Counted from the stretch's first letter, positions 38,998 to 50,566 are shown. The stretch: 64,000 nt of DNA from Brachypodium distachyon (GCF_000005505.3 NC_016133.3:28017008-28081007); one strand, 5' to 3'. Notes: generated by a model not told the origin, from the sequence alone. Numbers and translations are program-made.

Positions 38998-41506
38998 TCA
39001 GACTTCTAACCGTCGCCGGAGAGGATGCCATCCCCTTGACGCCTCGAACACTTCCATGGCAACTTGCTCAACCAGTCTTGTCCCCCATTGCAGCAGCCTT
39101 CGGTTTGCCTCCTTTACCTGCAGCACAGACCACCGGTTCAGCCAATAACATAAGCGTTTTACCACTCCAAACGGAGAAGTTATCTGTACTTTACGAAAAC
39201 AAACATCGTTTCTGGTGTTCCATATGACCCAAAGCAGGCCTGCAACTCCAACCATTACCAACTTCTTCGTGTTCCCATGAAAACTCAATAACCATGTCTC
39301 CCACAATGTGGAAACAGTAGCTGGCAAATCAGGTAGATCAAAAGCACATCGTACCACCCCCCACAAGAAGTGAGCCAGTGGACAGTGCAGAAACAAATGA
39401 TCAATAGATTCGTGTTGATCACAGAAGTGGCATTGAGTATTCCCCTTCCACCCTCTGTGTTGCAGCACATCCTTAGTAAGAATGCTCCCATGAGCAATCA
39501 ACCAAAGGAAGATCTTTATTTTCAAAGGTATCTTGATCTTCCACAGAAATTTCTGAGGGAAATCTATGCTCTGCCACATCAGCTCTCTGTAGAAAGAACT
39601 CACAGAGAACACCCCATTTGGTGTCAATCGCCACCAAGCTTTATCTTCAGCCTTAGTGAGCTTTACCCTATTACAGAAATTCAGAATTTGCTGCCAATCC
39701 AGAAACATATCCCCCCACAGTGTGCGCCTAAAACAGACTCCCCTCCCCTGCTTTGAAACCACACTAGCAACCGAAACATTTTTGCTAAAACAAACTTCAT
39801 AAAGGACTGGAAATTGTAATTTTACAGGTTTGTCGCCAACCCACCAATCTTCCCAGAATCTAACTTTTTCCCCATTACCAATAAAAAACTTGCACAAGGA
39901 CAGAAATTTATCTTTGATGTGTAACAAACCACTCCAAAACATCGAATCCCCTGCTCTATGCTTAACACTCCCAAGACACTTGTCACCAATGTATCTAGCT
40001 TGTAGCAAACGTTGCCACAAACCAGTATCATTAAAAAGTTTCCAAACCCATTTTCCCAGCAGTGCCTGGTTCATAGTATCCAAATCTAAAATACCCAAAC
40101 CCCCCTGTTCTTTGAGCAAACACACTTTTTTCCAGGCAACCAGATGATATTTCTTGATCCCCTCCTCTTCCTGCCAAAGCATCCTAGCACGATAGAAGTC
40201 AATTCTCTTACGAACCCCAACAGGAAGCTCGTAGAAAGACATCATATAGAGAGGGATGCTACTAAGACATGAGTTAATAAGGACATTTCTTCCCCCCACA
40301 GATAAAATTCTCCCCTGCCAACAACTTAATCTATTCTCCACTTTGTTCTCAGTATTTTTTCCAATGTTTGTTTCTAATTCGAACAGCATCCACTGGGATA
40401 CCCAGATAGGTCAGTGGAAGCTCCCCTTTGCAAGTAAAAATATCACAAAAAGTATGTGAATTGGTAACAGCCTCTCCAAAACAATACAAGTCACTCTTGT
40501 GAAAGTTAATTTTCAACCCTGACATTTGTTCAAAAGCACATAGAATGAATTTGAGATTCTTTGCACTATCAATATCATTGGGGAGCATAAATATAGTATC
40601 ATCAGCGTACTTAAGTATGTTTATCCCCCCATCAACTAATTCAGGAATAACACCTCGAACTAATCCAGCTTTTTTTGCATTGCCCAGCAAGATAGCCAGG
40701 GCATCTGCAGCGAGATCAAAGAGCAAGGGAGACATAGGATCCCCTTGTCTAAGGCCAGTAAAAGTAGGGAAATAGGGACCAAAAGAATCATTTACTCTAA
40801 TGCTCACCTTCCCTCCTCTCATTATGTACATCATCCAATCACACCACTTATCAGGATATCCTTTGAGTTTCAGCATTTGATACACAAAGGGCCATTTAAT
40901 TTTATCATATGCTTTTTCAAAATCTACCTTAAATAAAATGGCAGATTTCTTTTTTTTATGGATAAAGTTGAGAGCCTCATGAAGAATCATAACTCCTTCC
41001 ATAATGTACCTCCCTTTGAGGAATGCTGTCTGAGTTTCAGAAACTACAGTACCAACAGTAGGGGTCATTCTATTCATCAACACTTTAGTGATTATTTTGA
41101 AGCTTACATTCAAAAGGCATATAGGTCTAAACTTCTGAATTTGCTTAGCATCTTTACATTTAGGAACTAAAGTGATGATCCCATAATTTAGTCTGTCAAT
41201 CTGCAGCTTCCCATTATAGAAGTCTGTCAGAAGACCAAATAGATCATTTTTGACAATATCCCAATAAACTTGATAGAATTCCACTGGAAAACCATCAGGT
41301 CCAGGGGATTTATTTTTTTCCATCTGAAAAACAGCAATTTTTAACTCCCCCATGGAAAAAGGAGTAACCAGCTCAGCTGCATGGTCCTCCTTTAATTTCA
41401 TCCCATCAGTAATGTCTAGAGTCATCTCAGTGTTACTAGAATGGCCAAATAATTTTTTGTAAAAATCAGTAATGTACTTCATCAGCTGATCTTCCCCTTC
41501 AATCAA
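38998..41506 (-). pseudogene. LINE ORF2 reverse transcriptase and zf-RVT region (one frameshift)
   Basis: Frame 41506-40349 holds the RT: MEKNKSPGPDGFPVEFYQVY, FRPICLLNVSFKIITKVL, LFKVDFEKAYDKIKW, GLRQGDPMSPLLFDL and the catalytic YADDTIF. A shift near 40380 leads into 40389-38998 with LSCWQGRILSVGGRNVLINS, WWRLTPNGVFSVSSFYRELM and the C-terminal Cys/His motif CHFCDQHESIDHLFLHC. Both halves are otherwise open, suggesting moderate age. Confidence 0.9.
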
Positions 41507-41561
41507 TCCCTCCTCTTGTTCCAGAGAAAGAATTATATTCTTCCTCCTTTTGCCATTGGCT

Positions 41562-42539
41562 TTAGCATGAAAAAAAAATTGTATTACTGTCCCCCTCTAG
41601 TATTTCTTTTTCTTTAGATCTTTGCTGCCATTTTAGTTCCTCCTGTCTCAGCAGCCTACCATGTTGAAGTTCTAAAGCTTTCTTCTCCTCTCTTTGAGCT
41701 AAGGATAAACAGGCCGATTCTGCAATAATGTCTAATTCAGCAATTTTTGCAGATAATTCCTTTTTAAGTTTTTTATACAGGGCATCTACATTTCTGTTCC
41801 ACCCCTTCAGCTTTTTCCTCAAATTTCGCAAGATCCACTGCCATCTATCTAAATTGTCCAGGTGAACAGGGGCAGAAGTCCAGATTTTTTCAATTATTTC
41901 CTTAACTCCCTCCCTCTCAAACCAACTAGATTCAAAACGAAAAATGGGATCTTTCTTGAGAGCAACCCCTGAGTCAATCAGGAGAGGTACATGGTCAGAA
42001 AGAACCCTATCCATAGCAGAGACAATAGAAAGAGGAAATAGGTCCTCCCAGTCAGTGCTCGTTAAAATCCTATCCAACTTTTCAAAAGTTGGGTCCAAGT
42101 GATCATTGGGCCATCTATATTGTCTCCCATTTAAAGCCAATTCCCTAAGGCCAGCTTGTTCAATTATAGCATTAAACAAAAAACTCCATCTATTATATCC
42201 TCCAGATTTATTTTTTTCATCTTCTTTTCTGATAATATTAAAATCCCCTCCCAACAGGAAAGGGTATTGACTATCCTGACAAACCTGAGATAGTTCAGTC
42301 AGAAAGTCTTCTTTATGCTCAACCTGAGCAGCTCCATAAACCACCACTAAATTCCATCTAGAATCATTTGTTTTGTCATATAAAAGCAATCTAACAAAAT
42401 GGTCTCCATTTTGTTGTTCAACAATATCAAAAATAGAATCTCTAATCCCTACAAGTATACCACCAGATCTGCCCTTAGATGGAGACCATTTCCATGAAAA
42501 TTGGCCACCACCACCCAAGTTGGATAACTCTGCATTAGA
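41562..42539 (-). pseudogene. LINE ORF2 endonuclease domain (N-terminally truncated)
   Basis: Apurinic-endonuclease-like fold: RSGGILVGIR, WNLVVVYGAA, PFLLGGDFNIIRKEDEK, FEKLDRILTSTDW and LSDHVPLLI, including the catalytic GGDFN and SDH motifs. The open frame runs further 5' into FIP2-like exon and intron sequence (residues before VSNAEL), which is not LINE. It stops at 41562, shortly before the reverse transcriptase frame. Confidence 0.88.
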
Positions 42540-43404
42540 TACAAGCTCAACTGCAAGTTGCCTGGAGGTATTTAACCACACAAGGGACATAAAACTAGCC
42601 ACTGTGAGCTTACAAGCTTAGACAGGTTAAGGCCGGAGAGATTCACGCCGCGGAATCTGACTTTCTCAGTCTGAATGCACTTGATCACATCCTTCCGAGT
42701 TAGTTCGGCGCCCAACGATTCCTCCACCTTCTCCTCCGCGATCCGCTCTTTGATGTAATCGATCAACCCCTAAAATACCAACTCAATGTCAGATGGTTGG
42801 ACAGTCTATAAACTCCTAGGACAGGAGAGCATGACGCAAGGCCCATCCATACGTGCATCCGGTAGTACTCCGCCTCCCGAAGCAGCCGCTGGTACTCATT
42901 CGCCGCGAGCATGGGGACGGCACCGTCCCTGAGCCAGTTGAGCACGTGCCGGAACTGCTTCCCGTCACGGTCCACAAACGCCGCCCCGTCCTGCAAACGC
43001 CACACGATTGGTTCATGAGACGCGGGCCGCGGGCAAGGCAGGCGGAAACAAGACACAAGCGAGAGATGTGATGAAATACGTTGGAGGGGAGACGGCGCGT
43101 TCCGCCGGCGAAGATGGCGGCGAGGAGCGAGCCGGGCTCCCGCTGCGTGAGCGTGTCCACCGTGGCTGCGTACTCGCTGCCCCCTGCACCGCGCAATCAC
43201 ATCGCACAAAATCGGCAAGCGTGAGGTGAGCCCGTGATCGCGACCATTCGCCATTAGAAGAGCGGGGAGGAGTCCATCGAATTTTGGAACCGAATCGAAT
43301 GGAATCGAATGGAGGATAAAATTAGTACGAAGCATTGGGAGGGAAGCGGACTGACCGATGTTGAGAAGGACCGGTTGCTGCATCGCGGCGCGTGGGCTCC
43401 GCAT

Positions 43405-44469
43405 CTCGGCCTTTTCCGGCTTTCTTCTCGGCGAGGCGAGGGGGGGAAGAGGAGGCGCCTCCTGTGCCGCGCGGTGTGGTGGACTCGGCCCCTCCGCGCC
43501 CGAGCCGGCCAAGCATAACCCTTGGATGGGGGGGGACTGGGGACGCGCAAAGCCCAACTTCGAAATCCTCCACAGCCGCTTCGATTTAAGAGATTTTCGA
43601 GATTTTTTTTGTGAATTTGGGACTATTTTTGGTGAATTTTTTACATCTGACTTTTTTTATGGATTTTTTACGTCTAACTTTGATCGGAGTTTCTCCAAAG
43701 GAATCCTTCTGCGCGGTTCCATACAAAATTTATATTAACTCAAAGCTCTTCCGTCAGGCCTCCGGTTACTCTAAAAAAAAAACTCAAAGCTCTTGGGAAT
43801 GCTTCTTTGTTTTATCTATACAACTAAATAAACTTTATTCAAATCGAATGACATACCAGTAGAAGCCAAGTGGGCATGATATTCCGGTCTTGTATTTCTT
43901 TTTCACGTGTTTCGGCTTTCCAGGATCTTTTGTAAAGCATGATTCTTAAAAATGCGGGAGTAAGAAAAACAAGATAATCAATCCTGAAATTCCAGACATG
44001 GCTTCTGTGTGCTCCTTGAGGAATTTTGCAATAATTTAAACAAAGTAGATGCATAATGCACACACAAAAAAATACTGAAAATATACAAACATGAACTTGT
44101 TCTCCGCTAGAACCTTGCATTAGATCTCCTTCACCTGACATTTCCCACCATGATTCCTAGTGCATCCTGGTTCACCGGTTTCTCCGAGAATAACTTCTCG
44201 ATCCCCTGCGGCAGACTGTCACTTCCTTACTCCCGAACAATTTTCCAACTTTTATGCCCTTCTTCTCCGCCTCCGACAGCTTCAACTTCCTTCAGCCGTC
44301 ATCAAGTCGCATGATATCTTGTCGAGCACCAAGAATGAATCGTGGTTTTAATGAGATGTATTACGATCATGTAATCACCGAGAAATTAGCAAAGTGAAGA
44401 TTAGAATTTGCATTGTTGCTATCCTGCTGTTAGAGGCTAACGTCAAGGTGCATAACTCAAATGCACTAA
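43405..44469. other. Upstream region of the FIP2-like gene
   Basis: GC-rich first 150 bases (5' UTR and promoter side of the minus-strand gene), then AT-rich sequence. Open frames here show no known domain. No gene supported. Confidence 0.45.
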
Positions 44470-44663
44470 GAGCATGTGCAATGCAAGATGCTAAGACAGG
44501 TGCTTACGAAAATAAACCAAACATTTTTTTAAGCACCAGTGCTTATTTGTATAGAGGAGGTGTCAAGTTAGGCATCTGCTTAGTCTAAATAAGCATCAGT
44601 GCTTAACAAAAACCGGTTAATTTTTCTAAGCACCCACCTAGACATCTTGCATTGTACATGCTC
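44470..44663. mobile_element. Tourist-like (PIF/Harbinger) MITE
   Basis: 194 bp with terminal inverted repeats GAGCATGTGCAATGCAAGAT / ATCTTGCATTGTACATGCTC and TAA target duplications (44467-44469, 44664-44666). A 3-bp TWA target site and GAGCAT termini fit PIF/Harbinger-type MITEs. Confidence 0.8.
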
Positions 44664-44948
44664 TAAGAAAACAAAAGTGGACATGCTCTAAGCACTACCC
44701 CTCAACGGAGGGACCGTAAGTCGTAACCACGATCACAAAGGACCCAACCTTGAGCTCCAGGAAAACACTAGCGTCGAGGAATGCGTTCTTGGCCTAATTA
44801 GGTGGTTAAACTTTTTCTAAGTTTTTTTTCCTGAAACATTTTTTAAATACAGTACTCTTGGCTCCAGGGAAACATTTTTTAAACACTCTTCGGTAAAAGT
44901 TTTGACCTGAAGTTCTTTTAAGCTAAATAAAAAGATTGATACAGCATA

Positions 44949-45060
44949 CTCCCTCCGTTCCATAATTCTTGTCGAAATATTACATGTATCTAAACGCTTT
45001 TTAGAAATAAATACATTTATTTTTAAATAAGTTTAAGACGAGAATTATGAAACAGAGCTG
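44949..45060. mobile_element. Stowaway-like MITE with decayed right end
   Basis: Starts CTCCCTCCGTTCCATAATTC after TA (44947-44948); the right arm GAGAATTATGAAACAGAG is an imperfect inverse copy. It ends about 170 bases before the SKP1-like ATG, so it lies in the promoter or 5' UTR. Confidence 0.75.
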
Positions 45061-45231
45061 CAGTAGTGCTGACCGGGACGGACGGACGGTGAAACAGAGC
45101 GTTCACACACATGAACCGAAACCCACGGATCGGTTCGAGTCGAAGCCCTGGTTCGGGTTCAAGATCCCTGCGGTGCCAGTTCTCTCGGGCAGAAAACCCC
45201 AATCCCCCCAAAGCCCCAGTTCCGCCCCACC

Positions 45232-46370
45232 ATGGATTCCATCGGCGCCGACGAGAAGCGCAAGGGCAAGGCCCCTCTCCTGCAGGCGGACGACGTGGCT
45301 TCCGCGGCGGCGGCAAAGGCGGCGCCGGAGGAGGAGGAGGAGGCGGTGTCGATGGCCGAAGCGAAGCGCTCGTCGTCTTCGGAGGTGAAGGAGCGGGAGG
45401 AGAAGCCGATGCTGGTGCTGCTGGCGCAGGACGGCGTGGAAGTGCGTATCTCGGAGCCGGCGGCGAGGATGTCGCAGATGCTCCGCCACATGATCGAGGA
45501 CTGCTGCGCTGGCTACCGCATCCCCACCCCCGACGTCTACTCCGACGTGCTCGAGAGGGTCGTCCATTACTGCGAGAAGCACGGGCCGTACTACGATCCT
45601 CAGGCCTCAGAGCGCGACCGGCACCCCTTCCCGCCCTTCCCCGTCGAGCTCACCCCTGCCGTCTCGTCCATCAAGCCCGTCACGGCCTCAAGGCCTGGGA
45701 CAAGGAGTTCATCAACCTCGACAACTCCACCATCTTCGAGATCACGCTGGTAAAGAAACCAAACACCATTTCCCTACTTTCTTGCTTTATCTTCTACGCC
45801 AAGTAAGAACATCTGAACATGGCATGGATTTGTATGTCTGGTATGTGAACATGAGGGATATTATGCGCAATTAGGGGTGATTTCATAAGTTCAATTGGGT
45901 TGGCTCGCTGATCGATCGCCCTCCTGCTTCCTTATACGTTGTCTTTATGGCTCCCTGCAACGGTTTCCCAGCCATAAGTTCAATTGGGTTGGCCGTCATT
46001 GTAATTCCATAGATCATGATTTAGCCCAGTATGCTAGGGAGGTGGGAGTAGATGGCATTCGTACTGGTTCTTTGCCACGACCAGTGCAGACAGGGCATGT
46101 ACAAGCATGTAACCTGGTTAATTTGCTTAATATATGAATGCCTTTTTCCCGTAAAAAAATTAGGGGTGATTTGGTGTGGTGGGGTTTGTGCAGGCAGCAA
46201 ACTACCTGAACATCCAGGACCTGCTGGACCTGTGCACCACAACGCTGGCGGACAAGATGAGAGGGAAGACTCCGGAGGAGATCCGCGAAATCTTTGAGAT
46301 TGAGAACGACTACACACCACCGCAAGAGGCTGAAGTCAGGAGGGAGAACTCATGGGCCTTCGAGGACTAA
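45232..46370 (+). pseudogene. SKP1-like protein gene with frame disruption in exon 1
   Basis: Exon 1 45232-45749, intron 45750-46193 (CTG|gtaaag ... tgcag|GCAGC), exon 2 46194-46370. The product has a long acidic N-terminal extension, then the Skp1 POZ fold (MLVLLAQDGVEVRISEPAAR, MLRHMIEDCC, VLERVVHYCEKHGPYYDPQA, PFPPFPVELTPAVSSIKPVT). After a frame change at about 45685 come HGLKAWDKEFINLDNSTIFE and the Skp1 dimerisation domain [20 protein letters not shown] to [18 protein letters not shown]. Skp1 links F-box proteins to CUL1 in SCF E3 ligases. The shift (GTCAC|GGCCTC) looks like a short deletion between POZ and C-terminal domains. A sequencing error or an unusual intron is possible. Confidence 0.75.
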
Positions 46371-48195
46371 CAGATGCTTGCTATTCTAGGTTGCAAATAC
46401 AAATCATTACCTTCAGGTCGGTTCAACGAGTCAACATTGAGTAGGCAGTTCCGTCAAAAAAAACATTGAGTAGGCAGATAGATAGACCCATGAGTTGGTG
46501 AAGACATTGTTGTGTACCACAAAGTTTTGGTGCAAATTATGGATGCTTGGGTGGGTGATTTTAAAGTGGTTGAATTTGGAAGAACTTTAGTTGCAACTTG
46601 TGTTCAGTAAGTTGTTCGTACCAATTTCACATTTTTTTCAGTCAAGTTTTTTTGCTAGTTCATATACTGGAGAACTTAGCATGCTAATTGCAACATATTT
46701 GTTCGGATGCATTATAAACAGTTGTATTCGCATGCTTGCCTTTACCTGCCTATCTGCTGTGTAGTGAGAATATGTGATGTTGTTGGGTCCTTCATCAGTG
46801 TTGGCACAATTGCGTAAAAGATGGATGTTTATTCCTGTCTGTTTGCTCTGAATAGAAAACTAGAAAATTCTCACCTTCAAGTTGATAGATGAGTCGGAGA
46901 AAACTGCAGATGGTACGAATTACGCTTGTTCTGTATACGGCATGTTTTCATGTAAATGCGGATGGGTGTCTCCCGTGTTCTTGAAATGGTTTTATCACCA
47001 GACTTTTATTGATAAAGCTAATTGCACATTTGCTTTCAGTTACTCCCATTTGTAATTTGTAAATACTTGTCAGTTTTGAGCAAACCATTATGACAGGAAA
47101 TTGTGTTGCCAATTATCACCAGACTTAGCATGCTAATTGCAAATTTGTTGTTGGGTTGCATTTTAGTAGTTGTGTTTGCGTGCTTTCCTTTTCCTGCCGC
47201 TTTGTAGTGAGAATCTGTGATGCTGTTGGGTGCTTCATCAGCGTTTGACACAATCGTGTAAAGGATGGATGTTTATTCCTGTTTGTGTCCTTTGTTCTGA
47301 ATACAAAACTGGAAATTCTCATTTTTCAAGTTGACAGACAAGTCGGAGAAAACTGAAACGTGGATGGGTGCCCCCCGTTTCTTAAAATGGGTTTTATCAC
47401 CAGAATTTGATTGATAAAGCTAATTGCACGTTTGCTTTCAGTTACTCCCATAAACCATTGTGACAGGACATTGTGTTTTGGACAAAACTGGATTGAAAGG
47501 ACATTGCTAGTATATGAACCAACTGGATGGTAATAGGTACAAGTGTCAAGTATCCGTGACCAAACTGGATTTGGTGTTTGTTTAATGTAGTGTTGGTATT
47601 TTTGAACTTGGCTCGGTTCTATCTAGTTCATGCCATCATGTATAGGATTTGCATAGAAGTGTACAATTTGCTTCTATTGCTTGGGCGCGAGCTGCCTATA
47701 TAACCTTGGAAGATGCATGTGAAATAATGCAGGTGACAGCAGGTAACATTTTTCCTTTCTGAAAACTTTTTAGTGGTATATGGTATTACACGTTACTGTA
47801 AATTTATTTGTGCCATGCACAGAGAAGTGAAAACTAAAGCTAGTAGTTGCGGCGCAATCCCGGGAAAGCAAATCGATTTAGGGCCAGTTCGGTTATGCCA
47901 TTCCCGGTGGGGATTGACAGGGAATGAACAAATTTCAGCTCAATTTCCCTTTGATCCCCCTCAATCCCTTAGTGGGGGCAATTTGACGCCTCAAGCATTC
48001 TGTGTCATGGACTAGCACGATTGTGAGTCAACTGAAGCATGTTCATTAGCTTGCTGAGCCATGTCAGAGCAGAGCAATAAAAAAAGCGACCAAACATGAA
48101 GAGCTGCAGTTTGCAGGGGAAGAAGAAGAAGATAACAAGAACTCTAGGCAATCAGATAGACCATGGCGCTGCAGCTGCAAGGCACACACAGGCGT
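46371..48195. other. Intergenic region between the SKP1-like gene and the 530-aa gene
   Basis: 1.8 kb without a gene I can support. It holds a diverged direct duplication (see 46678-47455) and, near 47880, a GGGCCAGTTCGG-type sequence resembling a DNA-transposon end without an identified partner. The first part should contain the SKP1-like 3' UTR. Confidence 0.45.
46678..47455. repeat. Diverged tandem duplication of about 430-450 bp
   Basis: Two successive copies share the order of segments: AGCATGCTAATTGCAA, TAGTGAGAAT.TGTGATG, GATGGATGTTTATTCCTGT, GTCGGAGAAAACTG, GTTTTATCACCAGA, TGATAAAGCTAATTGCAC and TTTGCTTTCAGTTACTCCCA. Copy 1 is at 46678-47050 and copy 2 at 47125-47455; they differ by many substitutions and small indels. 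Confidence 0.8.
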
Positions 48196-49958
48196 TCACA
48201 TGAACCATGATGACCGCAGGACCAGGGCCGGCGTGCGCTTCTCCCCCTCCATGACGTACACGAGGCCTGGCTGCAGCTTGCCGCCCCTGCCGAGGTTGAA
48301 GCTGAGGAACCCTTCGAGGTGCGGGCGGTGCTCTTCCCCATCTGCCGTGCCGCCCATTCTCACGCCCCACCCGAGCTCGTGCTCCGGGGTGTTGGACAGG
48401 CTGCAGCCCCAGCGCACCGGGACATGGCCGGATCGCCGTTCGATCTCAACCCACCCTTGTGCTCTCATGGCTTCGAAGAGTTCACAGTCCACCATCGCCG
48501 CGACCGACTGTACAGACTGGGTCTCCGGTCCGCGTGGTGCAGGATCAGTCTGCGCCATCATAGCCACGGGAGCAATTAGAGAAGGAATGCCGGGTCCTTG
48601 TACCATTATGCTTGATCCCTGATGAGTCGTCGTAGAAGCATTTCTCTGCGGTTTTAGGCTGCCAAGGGGAACGGCAAGCGTCCCGAGGTTGTTGAACCGG
48701 GATGACAGCGGGCAGATCTGCCATAGCCCCGACAAGCTGAGCTTGACATCTTCCGCCGGTTCGTAGCACAGCTGCCCAAACGTTGTCATTCGGTTGGCCA
48801 CCCCATGGTCGCCGTCCTGTGCTCCTGAACCGAAGACAAGCTCAGCCAGCGACGCGGTGAACTTGGATCCCCTGATGCTCAAAGCGGCGGCACAGTTGTG
48901 TTGTTCAGAGAAGGAAGGCGGCCCGTCGAGAGAGGCCTGGCTTGGCAGATTCTGCCAAGAAAATCTCATCAGAAAAAAGCTCATCCAACTCCGCTAGGCT
49001 CCAACGGATGCGATGGTCTCTGGCGAAGTCACGGAACACACGTTACCTGGATCAAGCTCAAGCCGTGCAAAAAGCCGTTGCACTGAGCTCCGAACGGAAC
49101 CAGGATCATGGAGAGCCAGTCGTTGACGTGGGCGCAGTACTGCAGCCTGGTCAGCTCCAGGGGCCTCCCGTCGTCCTCCTCCGCCTCGAGGCTCATCACC
49201 CCTGTCCCGCGCCTGGTGGAGAACTCTGCCGCGATGGTGTCCTTGCCCCTGGTCTTGGACTCGAGGACGAACCTGGAGCTGAGGCCCGTCCTGTTCCCGG
49301 CCACGCCGAGGATCTGCCTCGCGTGGTTGAACTCGTCGCCGTCGACGAGGAACAGCGCCCCGACAGCTTCCAGCACCACCTTGGCCCGGACGGGGAGGTC
49401 CGGGAAGTGGAACCCCATGCCGTTCTTGTACATGGACACGATGCGGTCGATCTGCTCGTGCCTGTCCATGAGCCTCATCACGTCCGGGAACGTCTCCCGC
49501 TGCAGCCGCTTCATGATGTCACCCTACATACAGCCAGAGCGAGGACAGTTTTATTTGACGATGCCGGTCTACGATAAGGTGTGCAAGGAAAGGCTTACAG
49601 GGCTGTGGTGCTGCTGCGAGTGCGGCAGCGGTGGCCGAGGAGGAGACGCGTGGCCGGAGCTGCCCCGGAAAGCGCCACGGAGGAAGGCCTCGCCGGACCG
49701 GAGCAGGCCCAGGACGCCGTCGACGACCGTGCAGCTCGGAATGGGCCTGGGCTCCGGCGGCACCGGTAGTACCGCGTGCGTCGGCTCCGGTGGCGGTGGC
49801 GGCTGCAGAAGGAGCGGAGGCGGCGGCCGGGCGCGGTCGGTGGAGGCCATGCCGCTCGCCTGCCGCTGACGCTGACGCTTCCTGAGGGCCACGTCACAGG
49901 TGGATATCCGCTCGAAGAAACCAAGTGGCGGCGCGTCAGGCTCCTGCTGCGGCGCCAT
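48196..49958 (-). CDS. Uncharacterised conserved-looking plant protein, 530 aa, three exons
   Basis: Exons 49599-49958, 49047-49523 and 48196-48951, all GT-AG and phase 0, giving 530 residues from MAPQQEPDAPPLGFFERIST to VLRSSWFM. Residues 1-120 contain a proline-rich stretch (ARPPPPLLLQPPPPPEPT) and a hydrophobic patch VVDGVLGLLRSGEAFLRGAF. Exon 2 has the charged helix MKRLQRETFPDVMRLMDRHE, then LVDGDEFNHARQILGVAGNR and LSSRFVLESKTRGKDTIAAE. Exon 3 is rich in alternating beta-strand patterns (AAALSIRGSKFTASLAELVF, DVKLSLSGLWQICPLSSRFN) and ends in a strand with terminal aromatics (PALVLRSSWFM), which would fit an outer-envelope or outer-membrane beta-barrel. That reading is inference; I do not recognise the family. 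No frame break seen. Confidence 0.7.
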
Positions 49959-50563
49959 CTTGGTCCGCGCAGTTCGCGCACAAGAAGGCAGCCTCTGCTC
50001 TGCTCGGGGGGACAGAGCGTCGCTTAGATCGATCGTTTCGCGCCCTTTTTCTTTCCTTCACGGCGCCTTATTCCTGTTCACCTTTCCCTTTTGTTGCTTT
50101 AGCTTTCGCTTTTCCTTTTTTTTTTGTGTTCACTGTTTTTTGTTCTTGCCTCGCTTTGGCCTTGCCGACGATGTAAGACAAGATCCCGATGGCGTGCATC
50201 GTCGGGAAGACAAAAGTGAGCTGTTGCAGCACGGTGCACACCAATTAGTAGAACCGATGTATGGTCTTCCATTGAACACAATGCAGCGAGGCGATTGTAC
50301 GCGGTCATTAGCTCGTCGTCGCCGGCAGACCCAAGTCTAGCCTCTAGGCGAGGACAACGGGCGAGAGCTTCGCTAGCAGCGATCGCGGTGATGAAATCCC
50401 CGATCTGTGGCTCGTCAGACAAAACAACGACAATAATTTAGCATTGGATGAATATTTTTTAATTCACGATCAAAGACGATTCTACATATTCAAAAAAGAG
50501 AGAGACGATTCTACATTGGATAACACAAATGCTCGAGTGAGTGTAAAGTGGTCGGTTGAACAT
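49959..50563. other. Upstream region of the 530-aa gene
   Basis: Promoter side of the minus-strand gene; pyrimidine-rich stretch at 50040-50150 (tttcttttccttcac... on the plus strand). Open frames in this part lack ATG starts or known domains. No gene supported. Confidence 0.45.
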
Positions 50564-50566
50564 TCA

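Larger units (their letters stand above)
37875..42539 (-). mobile_element. 5'-truncated L1-type LINE inserted in exon 5 of the FIP2-like gene
   Basis: The tail is 13 T on the plus strand (37875-37887). The 12-bp target duplication TACAAGCTCAAC flanks it at 37863-37874 and 42540-42551. On the minus strand it enters inside an endonuclease domain (from VSNAELSNLGGGGQFSWKWS), so ORF1 and the start of ORF2 are missing. About 3.84 kb is LINE; the rest is a solo LTR in its 3' part. ORF2 has two breaks (near 41540 and 40380). Confidence 0.93.
35457..43404 (-). pseudogene. BTB(T1)/pentapeptide-repeat protein gene like FIP2, split in exon 5 by a LINE
   Basis: Eleven exons read on the minus strand: 43356-43404, 43080-43183, 42853-42990, 42614-42769, exon 5 (start at 42550, remainder to 37748), 37500-37546, 37235-37308, 36819-36877, 36337-36396, 36173-36253 and 35457-35510, all with GT-AG borders and consistent phases. 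The N-terminal potassium-channel-type T1/BTB fold is LLNIGGSEYAATVDTLTQRE, FVDRDGKQFRHVLNWLRDG and LLREAEYYRMH. A linker with LTRKDVIKCIQTEKVRFRGV follows, then A(N/D)Lxx pentapeptide repeats (SANLTDANLTGANLEGANLK, GAKLTGSNLQGANLQRAYLR) and the end GAKLGGANLLGAIR. The match is to Arabidopsis FIP2 (formin-interacting; 298 residues). Without the LINE the CDS would be slightly over 300 codons. Start: ATG 43404, or 43383. Exon 5 is interrupted after 11 nt, so the locus is probably disabled unless the LINE is spliced out. Confidence 0.85.

Noticed and set aside
42572..42602. Start of the LINE endonuclease ORF at 42602 (MASFMSLVW...)
   Set aside because: These residues come from FIP2-like intron and exon sequence upstream of the LINE; the target duplication at 42540-42551 shows the LINE begins at 42539.
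47878..48000. GGGCCAGTTCGG sequence as a complete DNA transposon
   Set aside because: Only one terminus resembles a TIR; no inverted partner or target duplication was found.
50099..50422. 107-residue minus-strand ORF upstream of the 530-aa gene
   Set aside because: Starts at TTG, has no recognisable domain and overlaps a simple-sequence promoter region.
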